Part shown: positions 34,526-48,600 of the stretch, one piece after another | How the letters are laid out: each line of letters opens with the position of its first letter | How positions within the stretch are numbered: the stretch's first letter is position 1 | Assembly: GCA_027625915.1 (NCBI GenBank) | Contig: JANTQA010000032.1 | Coordinates: 15,578,001 to 15,642,000, forward strand | Direction of reading: 5' to 3' | Length of the DNA: 64,000 nt | From: Anaeramoeba flamelloides | Taxonomy: Eukaryota; Metamonada; Anaeramoebidae | Translations under genes and position numbers: made by a program | Notes under the pieces: model-generated | Database searches by the model: none | What the model was told of the DNA's origin: nothing | What the model saw: the letters and a program-made list of their open reading frames with translations, nothing else

Positions 34526-35085
34526 GGGATTAGGATCTATCATTGAGATTTCTAAAATTTAATTCTGTTGGAATTATAGGTAAATCATGTGTTTATTTAT
34601 TTAAATGTTTGGGAAAATTGGATTTATAAAATAGTTCTTGAAGTTGATTTAATCCTTTAAAAATAATCATTTTATTAGTAAAAAAATCTAAGAATTTCAG
34701 TAAGTAATACAAATTTCGAGTCAGGTTTAAAAAATTGAATTTTCAATATTTATACTTTGGATTTTTGAAATATCTATTATAAATTTAAATTGTATTATAG
34801 ATTAGATATTAAAAAAATTGTTTTTAAAAAAATAATAATAATTAACCAAGAGATAATATTTTAAACAAATTATTTCTGAAATCTTTGATATGCATTGATA
34901 TTAAAAATGGCTTGATTAAAAAAGAAAAAAAAACAGAGTTGTCAATCTTTCGTTGGTTCTGATATTAATTATTTAGTAAATCTTAAAATTAGTTACTTTT
35001 GAATGGTTCTAATTATAAATTATAATTACTTAATAATAATAATATTTTGATTTATATCTTTAGACTTTGAAAATTAATTAAAAAC
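34526..35085 (+). repeat. Repeat O, copy 3
   Basis: Starts GGGATTAGGATCTATCATTG after TTGAA. Later blocks match copies 1 and 2: AATTAACCAAGAGATAAT, AAACAAATTATTTCTGAAAT, and AAATTAGTTACTTTTGAATG with TATATCTTTAGACTTTGAAA. It is the most decayed copy. Confidence 0.5.
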
Positions 35086-35089
35086 AATT

Positions 35090-38000
35090 TTTCCAAAAAG
35101 ATCATATAGTTTCATTATATTTATTAAGAAAACAGATAATTCATTATCTAATAATATTTAGGATATTTGATTTAGGACCATTTTAATTATGTAGAACTAA
35201 TTTATTTTTCAATTACCACATAGTTTAATTATAGACAGATATAGAGCAAAGTTAACACCTAAGGAGAAAGAATATATCTAAAAATAATTGTCTTTCAAAA
35301 TATTTTTGAAACAAAACATTTTTTCAAAGAAAAGTTTTCAGATTTATAAAAAAAAAAAATGAGAATAGAATAATATAATTTTCAATAAATTCTTATATTT
35401 AGCAGGGTGGACCTTTTTTTCTTTGGGATTCTCTTGACTGGGATTCTCTATTACGTAAACCAGAACTAGTTCAAAATGGATTTTTTTTTAAATTTAACTA
35501 TTTTAACATTAGATTATATATAATTTTGAAAATTTTAATCGTTCATCGAATTTTACTAATATTTATACACATTTATTTTTTTTTTTTTAAATACTTATCC
35601 AGCAATAATTTTCTAAAAGAGGGTAAACAGTAAATAAGATATTTTAATATGCTCCAAAAATTATTTAACACGAAAACTATAATTATATTCATCTTAATTA
35701 TATGTACAAAGTATTTTATCAATTTCGTTTGTTAAAAATATTTAATTTCAAGTCTAAAAAGTGAAATATATATATATATAAAGTACTCTTTTAAAAATGG
35801 AAAAACGAAGTTTATGAATAAAATATTAATGAAAGAAAATATGAGAAGTAAAACAATTAGTTAGTTCAATTTTTTATTTCTTTTGTTATTTTATATATTT
35901 TAAATTGTTTATCAACATCTATATGAAAAAAATTTTTTGAATGTCTATGAATTTTTTCTTTTTTATAGAGCCTTTAGCAGTTTATTCTATATTTATCAAT
36001 TCCCAAGTTTTCGTTAATGTTTTATCATAAAACCAAATTTTAAATTTGGATAAAACAAATTACTCTTTTTATAAACATAATATTTATTTTGAGATTAAAA
36101 GTTTTCAGAATAAAAATAAAAAATATAAATAGTTATTTACGATTTTATCATAACTATTAAAATTTCTATATAATAGGTATTTCCAAAAAAGTTGGTTTTT
36201 TTTTACATTTCATAAAAAATGGTCTTAGTTAAAGGGAGTAATAGTTAATTGGCAATATCGAATTAAGTTTAATATTGATACCGATTGAATCAATGAATTG
36301 GGTATTGATTTCAAAATATGTATTTTGAAATACACTAAAATTCAAAATTTTCCACACAGTTAAAATGTTCTTTTGAATTACAACAATACAATTTCATTCA
36401 AATTGCAGATAATTTTGATTTTTTGTCAAATGTGAAAATCATTTTTTCATCTTTTAGTTTTTTTTTTTATTTTATTTTTCCAATTACATAACTTGTTTCG
36501 TTGGATCAAAATTTTTTTCAACAATTAATATTGTGCTAAAGTTGAGTTGTTCCAAATAGAAGAACTCAAATAAAATTAATTGGTAGTATCTAACCTTTTG
36601 ATCGATCAATATTCCTAATAGAATTCCAACAAATTTGGCAATGTATTTTTTTGTTTTACACTCTCCAAAATTTTTAACACGCCAATTGATTTTTTAGTAT
36701 TCATAATTATTTATTTTTTTTTTTGTGAGTAATGTAATTTAGAAACAATTGTTAACATTTCAATATGTGAATGGTTCTAATTTGGTATTTATCTTGGAAT
36801 TGATTCAATTAAGTCTTGTTTTTTCACAAATCGAATTTTGGTGTGTTAAAAATTTTGAATTGGGGTTTATTTCTAAAAAATGAAAAAAAAAAACATAGTA
36901 ATTTTTGTTGTTGTTGATAACAAAGTACAAATTATTTCAATCAAAAACATCATTGTTAAGGTAATTCCCTAAAAATTTTTTAAAACAATAAAATACGTTT
37001 ACATCTTTTCAATTCTATTTGAAAAATTGTTGAGATTAAAAAAAAGTGATGACAAGGATTCTTTCGATCAAAAAATAATAATAATAAACATCAATTTTCA
37101 CTCCTAAAAAATATCAGATAAAAACTGGATCAAAATATTTGATAAATTTTATTTATGTAACATAAAACTAGAGAAAAAAATTTAATTATTATCAAGAATC
37201 AATAAATTGTTATTTAATGATTTTGGAAATTTAAATAGTTTTATGATAAAGGAAGTTTAATAAATATATATTAAAATGAATTTTCCCAGCTTTCTTTGAA
37301 ATAGCTTATATATATATTATTGAAATAGTATTAATTGTATAATAAATATCATTTTACTAATTTTTTTTGATAGGTGATTTAAGAATAGAATTATAGATTT
37401 CAGGAATGTTCAATGGGGAGAAATAGTCAAATTTTAATATTTTTACAAAATTTAAAATAATAAATTGAAAATACAAAAGAAAAGGAAAAAAAAGAAATTT
37501 AAAAAGGGTTTATAAGATGAAATTTGTATATGGTGAAGAAAAAGGGTAATTATATCTTGAAATAAAAATAAAAAAAATCAGAGCCGCGATTGTTTTGGTT
37601 GAATTAATTTGATTTGGTAATTGATCATGATCGTTTATTTTTAAATATTTGTTAATTTTTCTAATTTTTTTCTTTTTTTTTGATCTGATTTGTTTTTAGC
37701 TTGTGTATTTTTTACCTTTGTATTTTCTTTTTTATTTTCAATTTATACATAATTTTATGTTTCAGTATATTATTATTGGTAAGTAAACACTTTATTTTTT
37801 TCTTTTGTGGCACTTCTTCCCAAATATAAATAAAAATCATTCGGGTGAAAAATAAAAATAAAATCAAAAAAAAAAACAAAAATATCATTTAAAAACTAAA
37901 AGAAATGATAAGCACAATATCCAACAATTACCAAAATTTAATGATATCATTAAATAAAATTTTAATAATACTAATATTTAACTTTTTTTTTATTTTAGAT

Positions 38001-38530
38001 CAAAAATTCATATCAAATTTCAAACTGTAATTAGATTAAAAATAGTCATGTTTTACTATATTAGAAGAAAAAATAATAAAAATAATTTATAATTTCTTAA
38101 AAATATTCAATTATAGAAATAAATCCTGAAAGGGGGGAATATTCTTATACTATAAAATTAAAAATTGATGAATTTCCAAAAAAAAAATTATTACAGAGAA
38201 GAAAGAGTGTTTAATTTCATAATAAAAAATTAATTTAATTAGATATATTCATCTTTTTATTGATGAAATTAAAAAAATCAAATAATTCAAAAATAAACCT
38301 TATTCTAAAAATATAAAATTAGATTAATATTACAGTTAGTTCCACTTTTAAGGCAAATTTTTCTGCCAAAACTATGGTTCAAAAAAATTTTTTCTTAAAG
38401 AATATCTTTTGAATTTTTACTAATAATTTAATTTTATGTGAAAAATGTCAAGGGACTTTTCGGGTTTTTATATTTGATGGTTTATTGAAATTTTTCTAAA
38501 TAAAATAATTTTCCTTATTTGGTGGGATTG
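35090..38530. other. Long gene-free stretch
   Basis: Among the most A+T-rich parts of the window. Only repeat I (36345-36720) and a short TA-rich palindromic word (AATAGCTTATATATATA near 37305, shared with 48774-48813) were recognised. No ORF over 60 codons occurs. Confidence 0.5.
36345..36720 (+). repeat. Repeat I, copy 1
   Basis: About 370 bp colinear with 60462-60800. Shared landmarks are CACAGTTWAAA, AATTGGTAGTATCTAAC against AATTGGTAGATGGTATCTTA, and a CAACAAATT word followed by CAATGTATTTTT or CAATACATTTTT. No coding frame. Confidence 0.55.
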
Positions 38531-38535
38531 TTGTC

Positions 38536-39391
38536 AAAAAAAGGTACGTGTCAATAAAGCTGGAAACTTTTTTAGTAAAATATTAAAATCGTAATGATGA
38601 ACACCAGTAAAGCTGATCAAAGTCACAAGATTTTTTGAAGAATATAAGAATTTAAATCAAGATTAAAAACATTTAAGAAGCAGAATATCATGCTTTAATT
38701 TCAGTTGTTGTAATAGCGATCCAATAGTTGAAGAAAAATTCTTAAAAAACCCAATTCCTTATTTTTAAAACTAAATCTTAATTTATCCACAAAAAGGAAG
38801 AATTTTCCCTAAATTTTCTCTTTGTTATTTTAATTGTTATTTTTAAAATGAGAAATTTCTAATGTTAGTTCTTTGAATTTAATATCAATTATTGTGTTAC
38901 TTTATGCCATACTCTTGATATTCAATTACATTTTTTGTAAAATTTAGTTTTCATTTCTCTAATGATCGACAATTAAAATTGGAAAAATTAGAAATTGATC
39001 ATTTTCACAATTACTTTATCTCTCTCTTAGAATCAATTTTTTCTCCCAGAACCACATAAGAACTCATATTAATTATTAATGATTAGAGCTGAAAAGCGTA
39101 ATTACAAGATAAGAATTGTCAAAAAAATTTACTTTAAAACTTTTTGCCAGTCTTTATAATTAAAAATGAAAGTTTCTTTATTTATAAGATATACTATTTA
39201 TTAGATCTTGAAGAAATGGGAATAAAGAAAATCTAGGTTTACTTTACCACTAAAGTGGTTTTAATCATCATTTAAATTCTTATTGTCTTCAGAAAAACGT
39301 GTGACTTTGATCTGCTTTACTGGTGTTCAACATTAAAATTTTAATATTTTACTAAAAAAGTTTCCAACTTTATTGATATGACCCTTTTTTT
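38536..39391. mobile_element. Element M, long terminal inverted repeats
   Basis: An 856-bp unit with inverted ends of about 150 bp. The left arm has CAATAAAGCTGGAAACTTTT, AGTAAAATATTAAAAT, GAACACCAGTAAAGCTGATC and AAGAATTTAAAT. The right arm is the reverse complement with few changes. The middle (about 550 bp) has no ORF over 60 codons. It fits a foldback or Mutator-like non-autonomous transposon, but no superfamily can be assigned. Confidence 0.7.
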
Positions 39392-39399
39392 TATACAAA

Positions 39400-40560
39400 T
39401 GTAAATCTTAAATATTCAAATACATTTCTCAAATTATAATATATTCAAATATTTTGAATCCATAAAAATGTTTCTATTTTAAAATTTCATATCAGAAAGT
39501 GGATTTTTTTTAAAGTAATTTTCTCTTCTAATTTTGAAGATTGGGGATTTTTTATTTCTACATTTGTCAAAGTGTTAAAATGGGTAAATTTAGTAGGGTT
39601 AAACAATATCTCAATTAGAACTGTTAAAGTATACTCGATTATTTTGATAGTTATCTGTAAAAAGGGAACTCTATTTTCCAATTTTGACTAGTATTTTCAA
39701 TTGAACTAAAAATCCAATTTTAATGATTTTTTTGATATTTATAACAAATAGATTTGGCCTAAAATCAAAAAAGTTTCCTTCCCAAATGAAAACATAATGA
39801 TTTTGGTTTCTTCAATAGACGATAAACAAGCGATTTTTCTTCTGATCTTTCTTTTTTGATCGGTTTAAATTGTTATTTATTTCGAATTAAATCTTTTTGA
39901 AAATTTCGAATTTTGTTTTTCTTAAATTTTGCGAAACTTCAAAGAAACAACAAACTTTCCGACACCAAAATATTCTCTGACACAGATTCTACTTTTCAGG
40001 ATTTTGATCAAAATATTTTTTTTCAAAAATTTTTTTTTTAACTTAAAAAGTTTAAAGAATTCACTTTAAACAATTTAAGATTTAATTTATTTTCAACCTT
40101 ACGAATTGTTCCTAAAACCAGAAATTGGTCAATTACAAACAGAACGTCAAGATTTTGTTTCGTGGAAAGCTGAAATATTGTTTATTACAATATCTCAAGT
40201 AATCGTATAGTTTTTCGTTTGTAGTGAATATTTTCCTCCTATCCTAACCGATTTGATCGCTTTTTCTTTTTTTTTTCTAATTTTTGAAAATTAACAAAAG
40301 TCAGTGTTGAATTGAAATTGGTGGTCCATGTCTTCACCGAATTTCATTTTTATCGATCATTGAGATTTTCTCAAATTCAAAAAAAAAAAAAAAATAGAAA
40401 ATCTATTTCAAATGAAAACTGACCAAACACTCTTTGTAGAACGAAAACACTTTACTCTTAAAAGTTAAAATGGTATAATTTTTTAGAATTGGACAAAAGG
40501 ATTTTTCAGATAATCATTTTTTGCCTTTTATTTTAAAATAATTTTTTTATTAAAATAATC
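39400..40560. other. 5' flank of the Ras gene, with coding-like patches
   Basis: Promoter region of Ras is expected in its right part. Open patches occur on the plus strand: 40078-40197 (for example LQTERQDFVSWKAEILFI, then CAA|GTAATC) and 40302-40385 (VELKLVVHVFTEFHF). There is also one on the minus strand at 39487-39681. The two plus patches do not join in phase, and no family is recognised. Confidence 0.3.
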
Positions 40561-40562
40561 GT

Positions 40563-43500
40563 ATGGACAAAAAGGATTTTACAATTGTTGTCATCGTAAG
40601 AGTTTTAAAATTATTGATTTTTGAATTTTTTTTTTTTTTTTTGTTACCTTTCTCTTTCTCTTTTTCTTTTTCTAATTTGATTCCAATAATTATTTCCTTT
40701 TTATTGTACTTGATAAATTTTGAACAAACAAAGGGTGCAGGTGGGGTTGGAAAATCAGCAATCACAATTCAATTCTTACAAAATTATTTTGTAATTGAAT
40801 ATGGTAAGGATTTATTTTTTTTTTTGAATAAATTTTTATCTGATTCCGATTAATAAGAACAACATTTTTAAACAATAAAAGATCCAACAATTGAAGAGTC
40901 ATATCGCAAACAAGTTATTATTGATTCTGAAACCTATCTTTTAGATATCTTAGACACAGCTGGTCAAGAGGGTTACTCTGCAATGCGAGAGCAATACATG
41001 GATTCTGGAGAAGGGTTTATTTTGGTGTACTCTATCATCCAAAGAGACTCTTTTACAAAAATACAAAAACTGAAAGACATGGTATGTATTTGTTTTTTTT
41101 TCCACACTCTTTTCCCTCAACGAACTTTGTCGAAAAAAATATTTTGCTTGTTTTTTTTAATTTCTGTTTTACAAATGCGATCACAAAATGGAATTTCTTT
41201 TTTGTGTTGACATTTTCTGTTTGGAATTTTTTGTCCCTTTTTGTCTGACTAAAGAAAAATTTTTGTTTGTGATTTGTCAAAAAATTATTTCATCCAAATT
41301 TGTTGGAAAAATAAAATTTGCGATCTCTAAAAAGAGATCAAACATGAGTATTCATTCGTTTTCGTCCCTGGACTCTTTTTTATCCAACTCGGTATAATTC
41401 TTAATTTTTTTTTCAATGTGAGAATGTAACTAGGCTATTTTTTGGCTTTTCTAAAGATCAAATAAAAAAAACATAAAAAACAAAAAAAGATCGAGTGTGT
41501 TTCGTTTGTGTGTATTTGAGTAACATCTTCTTGGTCTTGAGGTTAGACAGTGGGAGTCAAATTTTTGAAAAAAGTCATTCCACTATTAAATAACCAAAGT
41601 GGCTCAATTGAAAAATTTTTTTGAACCACAATCAGGCAAAATATTTTTGAAATCAAATGTGCAAAGATAATAATGTGAATATTATTTGTAAAAAATACAG
41701 TTTATTGGTAAACTAATTTTTTTCTGACACCACTTTGAATTGAAAAGAAAAAAGTCAAAGAGCAATTGTTCATCATTTTGAACCAGGTTTTATCAAAAAT
41801 GAGATCCCAATAAATCTTAGAAAAATTATTTTTAAAAAGTTTTTTGTTTTTTAATAAATATAAAACAGTTTTTGTTTTTTTTTTCTAAGGTTTGGGAGTT
41901 TGCTATTTGCTCTCGAAAATTGTCATAAAATGAAGGTGATTTTTTGACTTTTGCTATTTTCTTACCGGACAAAAGAATTATTTTTCAGATAATAAATACT
42001 ATTTTGTATTACATCCATTTGAAAAAAGTGAAGACTTTTTTTGTTGAGATTATAAAACTTTTTTAAAGTTTTTTGTTTTGATAAATGCAAGACTTTTTTT
42101 AAAAAAAAGTGCTTTCCTTCACACCCCAACCTCTATCTCTCATTTAAAGATTGAGATCCTTCACTTTTATCAAATTGAAAACTTGAAAAAATTTTAATAG
42201 GAAGATGTACCCATAAAAAATGGTCAAATTACAGTCGTTTTAATAATGTAAGAACTTTTTTAAAACTTTTTTCAAGTTGTCTATTTTAATAAAGAGAAGA
42301 CCTTTTTTTTTTTTTTCAGAACTATAAAAAAATAGATTAATTTTTAAAAATAAATTAAAAGAAATAAATCTTAATAAATTAATTTTAAACAATAATTATT
42401 TGAAATTATTTTCATTTATTAATATTCGTGAAATAGATGATTTGGCGCTGAAATTTCTGAAAGGGAATTTAAGTCTAAGGGCAACTAGAGTGTAATTTTA
42501 CACTTTTTCAATAATAAAAAAAAAACTAACAATTTTTTTTTTATTATTTTTAAAAGTAAAATTTTTTATGCTCGTTTTTTGATCTTTTTTTCATCTTGTG
42601 TTTAAAATAAGCTAATTCTTCATCAAAGAAAAAAATAGGAACTTTACTTTACTTAAAATATGTCAATCAGGACGTTAATTATTGTACAGTGGACAAAACA
42701 AACATGTTTCAAATAAAAAATATGATTTTTTTCCTTCTTGTTTCAATGTAAAATCTAATTCACTACCAAATAATATACCTAAGACTAAATCAAATTTGAA
42801 GGTAAACCCCTTGATATTTTAAGAAATTTTCAAATTATAACTCTGATTTGTTTACCATTTATGCTTAATTTTTCCAATTTTTTTGAAATTTATTGATTTT
42901 TTTCCACTAAAAACTTAATTTTATTTCTCTAAAATTTTCCAATTTTGATCGTGAATTTCTTAGAATTTCTTTTTAAATAGTACAACTTTTAGAAACCAAT
43001 ACCATATTATCATAGGCTTTATTATCTATTTCTTGTTTCCTTTAATGTATAAGCCATCTATAACAAAAAAAACATGCTTTTATTTTGAAGCATGGACAAA
43101 ACTTTTCTGTGCTCATTATTTTGAAAAAAGTCTAAAGTTAACTCTACAATTGACTCTTTTTCTTGAGAAAAATTTTCATATTTGATCTTTTATTTTTAGA
43201 ATTTATTTTTTAATCATAGAATTTTAAGAACTAATAGTATATTTACCCATTGTTTGTTTTCATTTTCTTTGATCATTCAATGTGTCATCTTACTAGAAAA
43301 AAGAAATATGCCTTTTATATTTGAAATATAGGTTTTCCAATCCCGCACCTGTTATTTTAACAACAGTGTATTCGTATGTATAAAGGTGAGTGATTTATGA
43401 ATAAATTTTTACCAACTAAAAGAAATTTCACAATTTTGGGCATACTCTATATTTTTTTGATTCACTTTTGATCATTTTGAACATATCAAATTTATATTTT

Positions 43501-45690
43501 TTCATTTTTTATTGTATTTTTTTTTTTTCGACAAAATAATTTACTGATAAAGGCATTATTATTGGATAACCTAAACGTGATTAAATATTATTTTTTTTCT
43601 GGAACTGTACAGCCTATTAAAATAATTGTAAAATCTATATCTGAATTAAAAAAAAAAAAAATTATTATTGATATTATTAACAAAAAGGGCACCATAACTT
43701 TATTCGCCATAATGGATAATAAAAGAATATGGAAATATTTGAAAAAATTTCAAAATAAAAATGTATGAATTCTGGATAAGTTAAGGGTGTTTTTTTTTTT
43801 TAATTGAGAAATAAAAAGAAAATTTCTGAAATTTTGGTTCTATTTAAAAAATTAAAAAAAACCTAACGAAAAGTGTCCTAGGTTTTTTTTACTTTTTGAA
43901 ATAAACTGAAAATTTATAAAAATTTTCAGTTTATTTCAAAAATTAAAAAAAACCTAACGGAAAATCTAACCTAAATTTTTTTTCCAATTAAAAAGAACAA
44001 ATAATTCTTTAATAGTCCAAATAATTGATTCCTTATTTGAAAGATATTCAGTAAATTTTAAAATACTTCTGAAAGATAATAAAATATCCCCCTAACAGTG
44101 AAAAAAAAAAATATTTCAAATTTTTTACTTCCAAATTTGAAAAAAAATCTTATTAGAACCTTGAAAATTTGGATTTTTCAACTTAAATTGTAAAATTATC
44201 TTGCAAAATAATTTTTCTTCACGGATCTCTATTTGACCAATCATGCTTATTATAATTGAAGTTATTAAAAAGTGAAAAAACTTTTTGAAAAATTTTTTTC
44301 CTAGATATGCTGTGTATTTACTTTTGATTTGTGATCTATCAAATTATTATCACCAATTGTGAAAATTTTATTTTTATTTCTATAAACTCTTTAACTTTGA
44401 TACCAGTAAAGTGAACCATATTCTAATTATGAGAATATTTTGATCATTATATTTTATTAATCTTTAATTTTTTCACTGTTTTCTTCGCCCCTTTCTCTAT
44501 TATTTTGTCCTTTTTATTCCATCGACACAAAAAAAAAAAACGTTCAAACCGAACAAATAGAAAAAAAAGGAAAAATAATTTGATTTGATTTTGAAATTTG
44601 TTCTCTAAATTCCAATTCTTTTTCGGATTTTTTTAAATCAAACAATCAAAAGATTTTAGAAGAATTTTTATTTTCTTTTTTATTTTCAATAATAATGATA
44701 ACTCCTACTAAAAAATTTGTCTTAGATTTATAAAAAAATCAACTTTATTGTTTTTTTTTTTTTTTTTTTTCTTGAGTAATTTGTGTTTCCTTCTCAAGAA
44801 ATAAACAAAGACAAATTTGAAAATCCATAAATCCTGTATATAAAAAAAAAAAGTTTAATTATAACTGAGGATTAGTTACAAATGAAAGTGCGTTTAATAA
44901 TTTAAAAAGGCAATCATGACATTTATTTTATAAATGGGTAATGGGTGTTATATATCAATTAAAAACGAAAAATTAAAAATATTAACTTTTTTAGAGGAAT
45001 CTCTAATAGTTTCAATTTTTGACTTTTAAAAACTGAATAAAATCTCTCTTAAATTGACAAATGGGTTATATTCTTTATTCAATTGCCACCTCATACTGTT
45101 CCAGCAATATATCTAATACAAAATTATTGATTTTGTGGTAAGGTTTTACTAGGTGGTAAAAAAAGATATAGAATTACCAGCTGTTTTTAAATTTCTTTAA
45201 TTAAAAAAAAAAAAAAAAAAACTCAAAATCGAGTTTTAATTACAATTAGACAACCAGTAAATTTCGTCATCAAAAAAAAACAAAATTCTAGAAAACTGGA
45301 AGATAAAAGATACATTTATTTTTCTTCATCTTTAATTGTAAAAAAATAATAATAAGTTATTTAAAACTAACTTTTCAAATTAATATTTACACTTTTTCTT
45401 TTTAAAAATAGATTTTGCGAGTAAAGGACGAAGAAAAATTCCCAATGGTGTTCCTAGGAAACAAATGTGATCTGGAAGATCAAAGATTAATTTCAAAACA
45501 GGAGGGGTTCAAATTCGCCCAATCTAGCAAATGCCCATTTTTTGAAACATCAGCCAAAAATATGATCAATATTAATGAAAGTTTTTATGAATGTGTAAGA
45601 TTAATTAGACAATATTTTTCTGAAAAGGGGGATATAGATGAAGAAAAGAAAAGAAAAAAGAAAAGAAAATACAATTGTTCAATTATATAA
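40563..45690 (+). CDS. Ras-family small GTPase, four exons, 193 aa
   Basis: A membrane-anchored GTP/GDP switch. Exons are 40563-40595, 40734-40803, 40882-41081 and 45412-45690, with introns of 138, 78 and 4330 nt, all GT-AG and in phase. The P-loop GAGGVGKS (split by intron 1), the switch I/effector [20 protein letters not shown] and ETSAK are all present. The tail is Lys/Arg-rich and ends in a CAAX box CSII, so prenylation is expected. Relative to H-Ras (offset +2), residues 12, 13 and 61 are wild type. Asp38 is Glu and Glu63 is Gly; D38E in H-Ras is known to narrow effector choice. It is Ras subfamily rather than Rho or Rab; Ras versus Rap cannot be settled by eye. The 4.3-kb intron is full of repeats. 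Confidence 0.92.
42683..43118 (+). mobile_element. Element B, copy 6, in the Ras intron
   Basis: A nearly complete unit. The left end ACAAACATGTTTCAAATAAA is complementary to the right end TTTTATTTTGAAGCATGGAC. Inside are CACTACCAAATAATATACCT, GAAGGTAAACCCCTTGATAT and AAACCAATACCATATTATC. Confidence 0.7.
43143..43360 (+). mobile_element. Element B, right half, copy 7
   Basis: Right-half B sequence (TTGATCTTTTATTTTTAGAA, AACTAATAGTATATTTACCC, TTTCTTTGATCATTCAATGT) placed directly after copy 6 in the same orientation, inside the Ras intron. Confidence 0.5.
43560..44310 (+). repeat. Repeat block D/P in the Ras intron
   Basis: 43595-43735 resembles 49735-49910 (AATTGTAAAATCTATATCTG against AATCGTAAAATCTGTATATC). 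The 68-codon frame here starts at TTG and is not kept open in the other copy. 43858-43990 holds D palindromes (AATTAAAAAAAACCTAACG). 43890-44310 matches P at 22500-22930. Confidence 0.5.
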
Positions 45691-45699
45691 ATCTTGTGA

Positions 45700-48600
45700 A
45701 AGATCATCATTTATGTAATATTCAATTTTTTCCAACCGGTATAAATTTTTTAATTTAATAATACCTTTTTTTTAATTCTTTATTTTGGAATTTCATAACC
45801 ATTTAAGAGTATTTGAAAATAATTATTTTGTTTTTTATCATTGTTAAATCATTTTTTATCTTATTTAATTTTAAAAATTTATTTTTTTTTTATTATCATT
45901 GTTCTTAAAACTTGAAAACAAAAGAAAAAATAAATGTTTAATTTTTTTAATAATTTTTCTAAATTTTCTTTTTGGTGATTTTTCTACTATTAATATGTTT
46001 GTATTCCTCTAGTTTTTATTTGAATAAACTATTTTTAATAAATATCTACAAGAACTCGAAAGTTTACATGAAACCTTTAATGAAACAAACAAAAAAAAAT
46101 CGTTAATAAGAAATTTTTTAATGGATCAGTCTTCTTCGTCAAAAAGGTAAAATTTTAAAATATATTATTGGTGATATTCTCTACTTACAAATTTTGTATA
46201 TTCCAAGTGTCAAAAAATTCTGATCCACTAAGAAAGCCATAACAGAAACGTTTTATTGTGAGATCAAGTTTTTTTTTCCATTTTTTCTGAAAAAAAGAAA
46301 ACAATTAAATTCGTTTTATTTCTCATATTATAAATCGTTTTTACTCGGTTTATTATCATTTTGATCATTATTAGACAACAAAAAGTCTTTGTTACCAATA
46401 ATATTAATATAAAGATTTTTTTTTCTTTTTTGAGACAAAACTTTTAGTTAACCAAAAAAAATGATATATTCAACGAATTGATAAATAATTGTATTTTTTA
46501 CGAAGAAGAGACATAATAATTAAAGTTTTAATTTCATTTAAAAATTTTATGATGAAATTTTGTTTTTGTTTTAAGATAAAATTAGATTTTTCAAAAGAAA
46601 ATTTTCTTGAAGATATTTGGGAATTAGTTAATTTAATCATCAAAATTCAAAATCATTTTTTTTCTTAATAAATGGTTTGAATTGTTATGAGGATTCTTGT
46701 GAATAAGACTAAACAATTTATTAAAAAAAGTTTTCAAAATTGAAAATTTTTTTGCAATTTTTTTTCATTTTTTCAAAACGAGAAAACAACTTTTTTAAAA
46801 TCTTTCTAATTAAAAAAAAAAAAAATTGCCATATAGATCTCAATTTAATTGATAAATTGTAGTTATGATTCTATCAAATATTCATTTATTAGGTCATCTA
46901 TACTTTTATTAAATTTATTGTCTAAAATTTAAATTGAAATATTAATCATTAAAAATAATTACAAAATAAAAAATTTGCTTTCGTCGTCAATATTTTCCAA
47001 CATAAAACGAAAAATATATTTCCCCATTTTCAAGATTTTAGTTAATTGTTAAACAAAATGTTAAGTTACTTTTTTTATATATATATTGGGAATATGCAAA
47101 TTTTGAATTTCAAAGAAGAGACCCAAATTAATAAATTGTTTAGATGAAGCTAACTCATTCATTTCATAAGTCGAAATATAACTTACAAAAAAAATTTTTT
47201 GTAAGTTCTTGACAAATTTTCATTTTATTTTTAAAAAAATAGTACTCCATTAAAAGTTTTTTTTTTAATTTATAGAAGGTGTGGAGTAATTTACATGTGT
47301 AAAAATTAATGTACCAATATTTTAAGGTTTTTTACTAAATTTGTAATTTTTCCAAAAAAGGTGAAACTTTTCCAATATGTCCACAGGGGGGGTGTCAACG
47401 ATTGAATTAATTCTAAGAGCAAAAAATCAATCTAATAAAAGAATAAAAAGGTCTGTGGTCGAAACAGAAATTTAAAAATCAAAAATATTTTTCTTAAATC
47501 AAAAAACAAAACAATCCCAAAACTTTTTTATTTGTTTATTAAATTGAATTTTTTACTATTTGTTACCTTGATTTTTTATACAAGTAATCAATACCTTATG
47601 GGTATAATGGAAAACTTTTAACAATTTTGGGAAAATGACAAATTTATTAAAAAACTTAAAATATAATTACATTAATTTTTGTACTTATGTTTTAAAAAAA
47701 AATATTTGAAAAAAAAAATTGGATAAAAATTCAAAAAGTAAAGATGAACTATTGAATTTAAAAAATAATCTTGTTGGAATTACTAAAGGGAAAATTATCC
47801 AACACATGTGTTTGTAAATATGTAAACAGAGTTTAAATTTTGTTATATCTATCTAGCCATATATATATATATATATAAGCTCCATCCAAAAATGTGGGGG
47901 AAAAAAAATATCCATCAATATAAGAATAAATTCTTTATTCAGTTATTAAACTCAAAACTTAAGACAAAAAAAAACGAAGCCATTAATAATAATAAAACTC
48001 TTGATTAAAATTTGTGTTTATTGATCAAAGTTCGAAGAATAAAAAATAAAAAGAAAAAAGAAAAAATTGCCCCTAATTTTTGGAAAAATATCCAAAATTA
48101 GTAATGTCTATTTAACAATCTTTAGTTCGATCTTTTTTTCAATTTTTTTTTTTGATAATGTGTAAAATTATACTTCAATATATTTTTGATTTGATCTTTA
48201 GATTTTTTGTTTTTCATTTGATCATTAACTTTTTGTTTTTCCCATTAACTTTTTTTGTGTTTTTTTTTTTTTTTTTTTTTCTTTTTTAAAACATTTAAAA
48301 AAAGTAAACTGAATGAAAAAAAAAAAAAAAAACCTTTTTTTTTTTTTTTTTTTTTTTGTTTATCTCACCTCTTTAATTGAAGTGTACAACTGTTCTGAGC
48401 AATTTTTCCACCAAAGTCCATCGAAGTCAACTCAATTGTTTAGAATCAAAAGAATTTTTGGTTGATTTCTTATCACATCACTTCTGAACTTTGTTAAATT
48501 TTGGACAATAATAATAACAAAGTAAAAATGAAAAAAATGAAGAATTCGAAAAAAATAATGAAATGAGAAATTTGACTCTATTATTTTTTCAAAATTAAAA

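Noticed and set aside
40078-40385. Coding-like patches upstream of Ras as extra exons
   Set aside because: The two patches cannot be joined in phase, and Ras already has a proper N-terminus at 40563.
43562-43768. 68-codon ORF inside the Ras intron, considered as a nested gene
   Set aside because: Begins with TTG and lies in a repeat whose other copy (49735-49910) does not keep the frame open.
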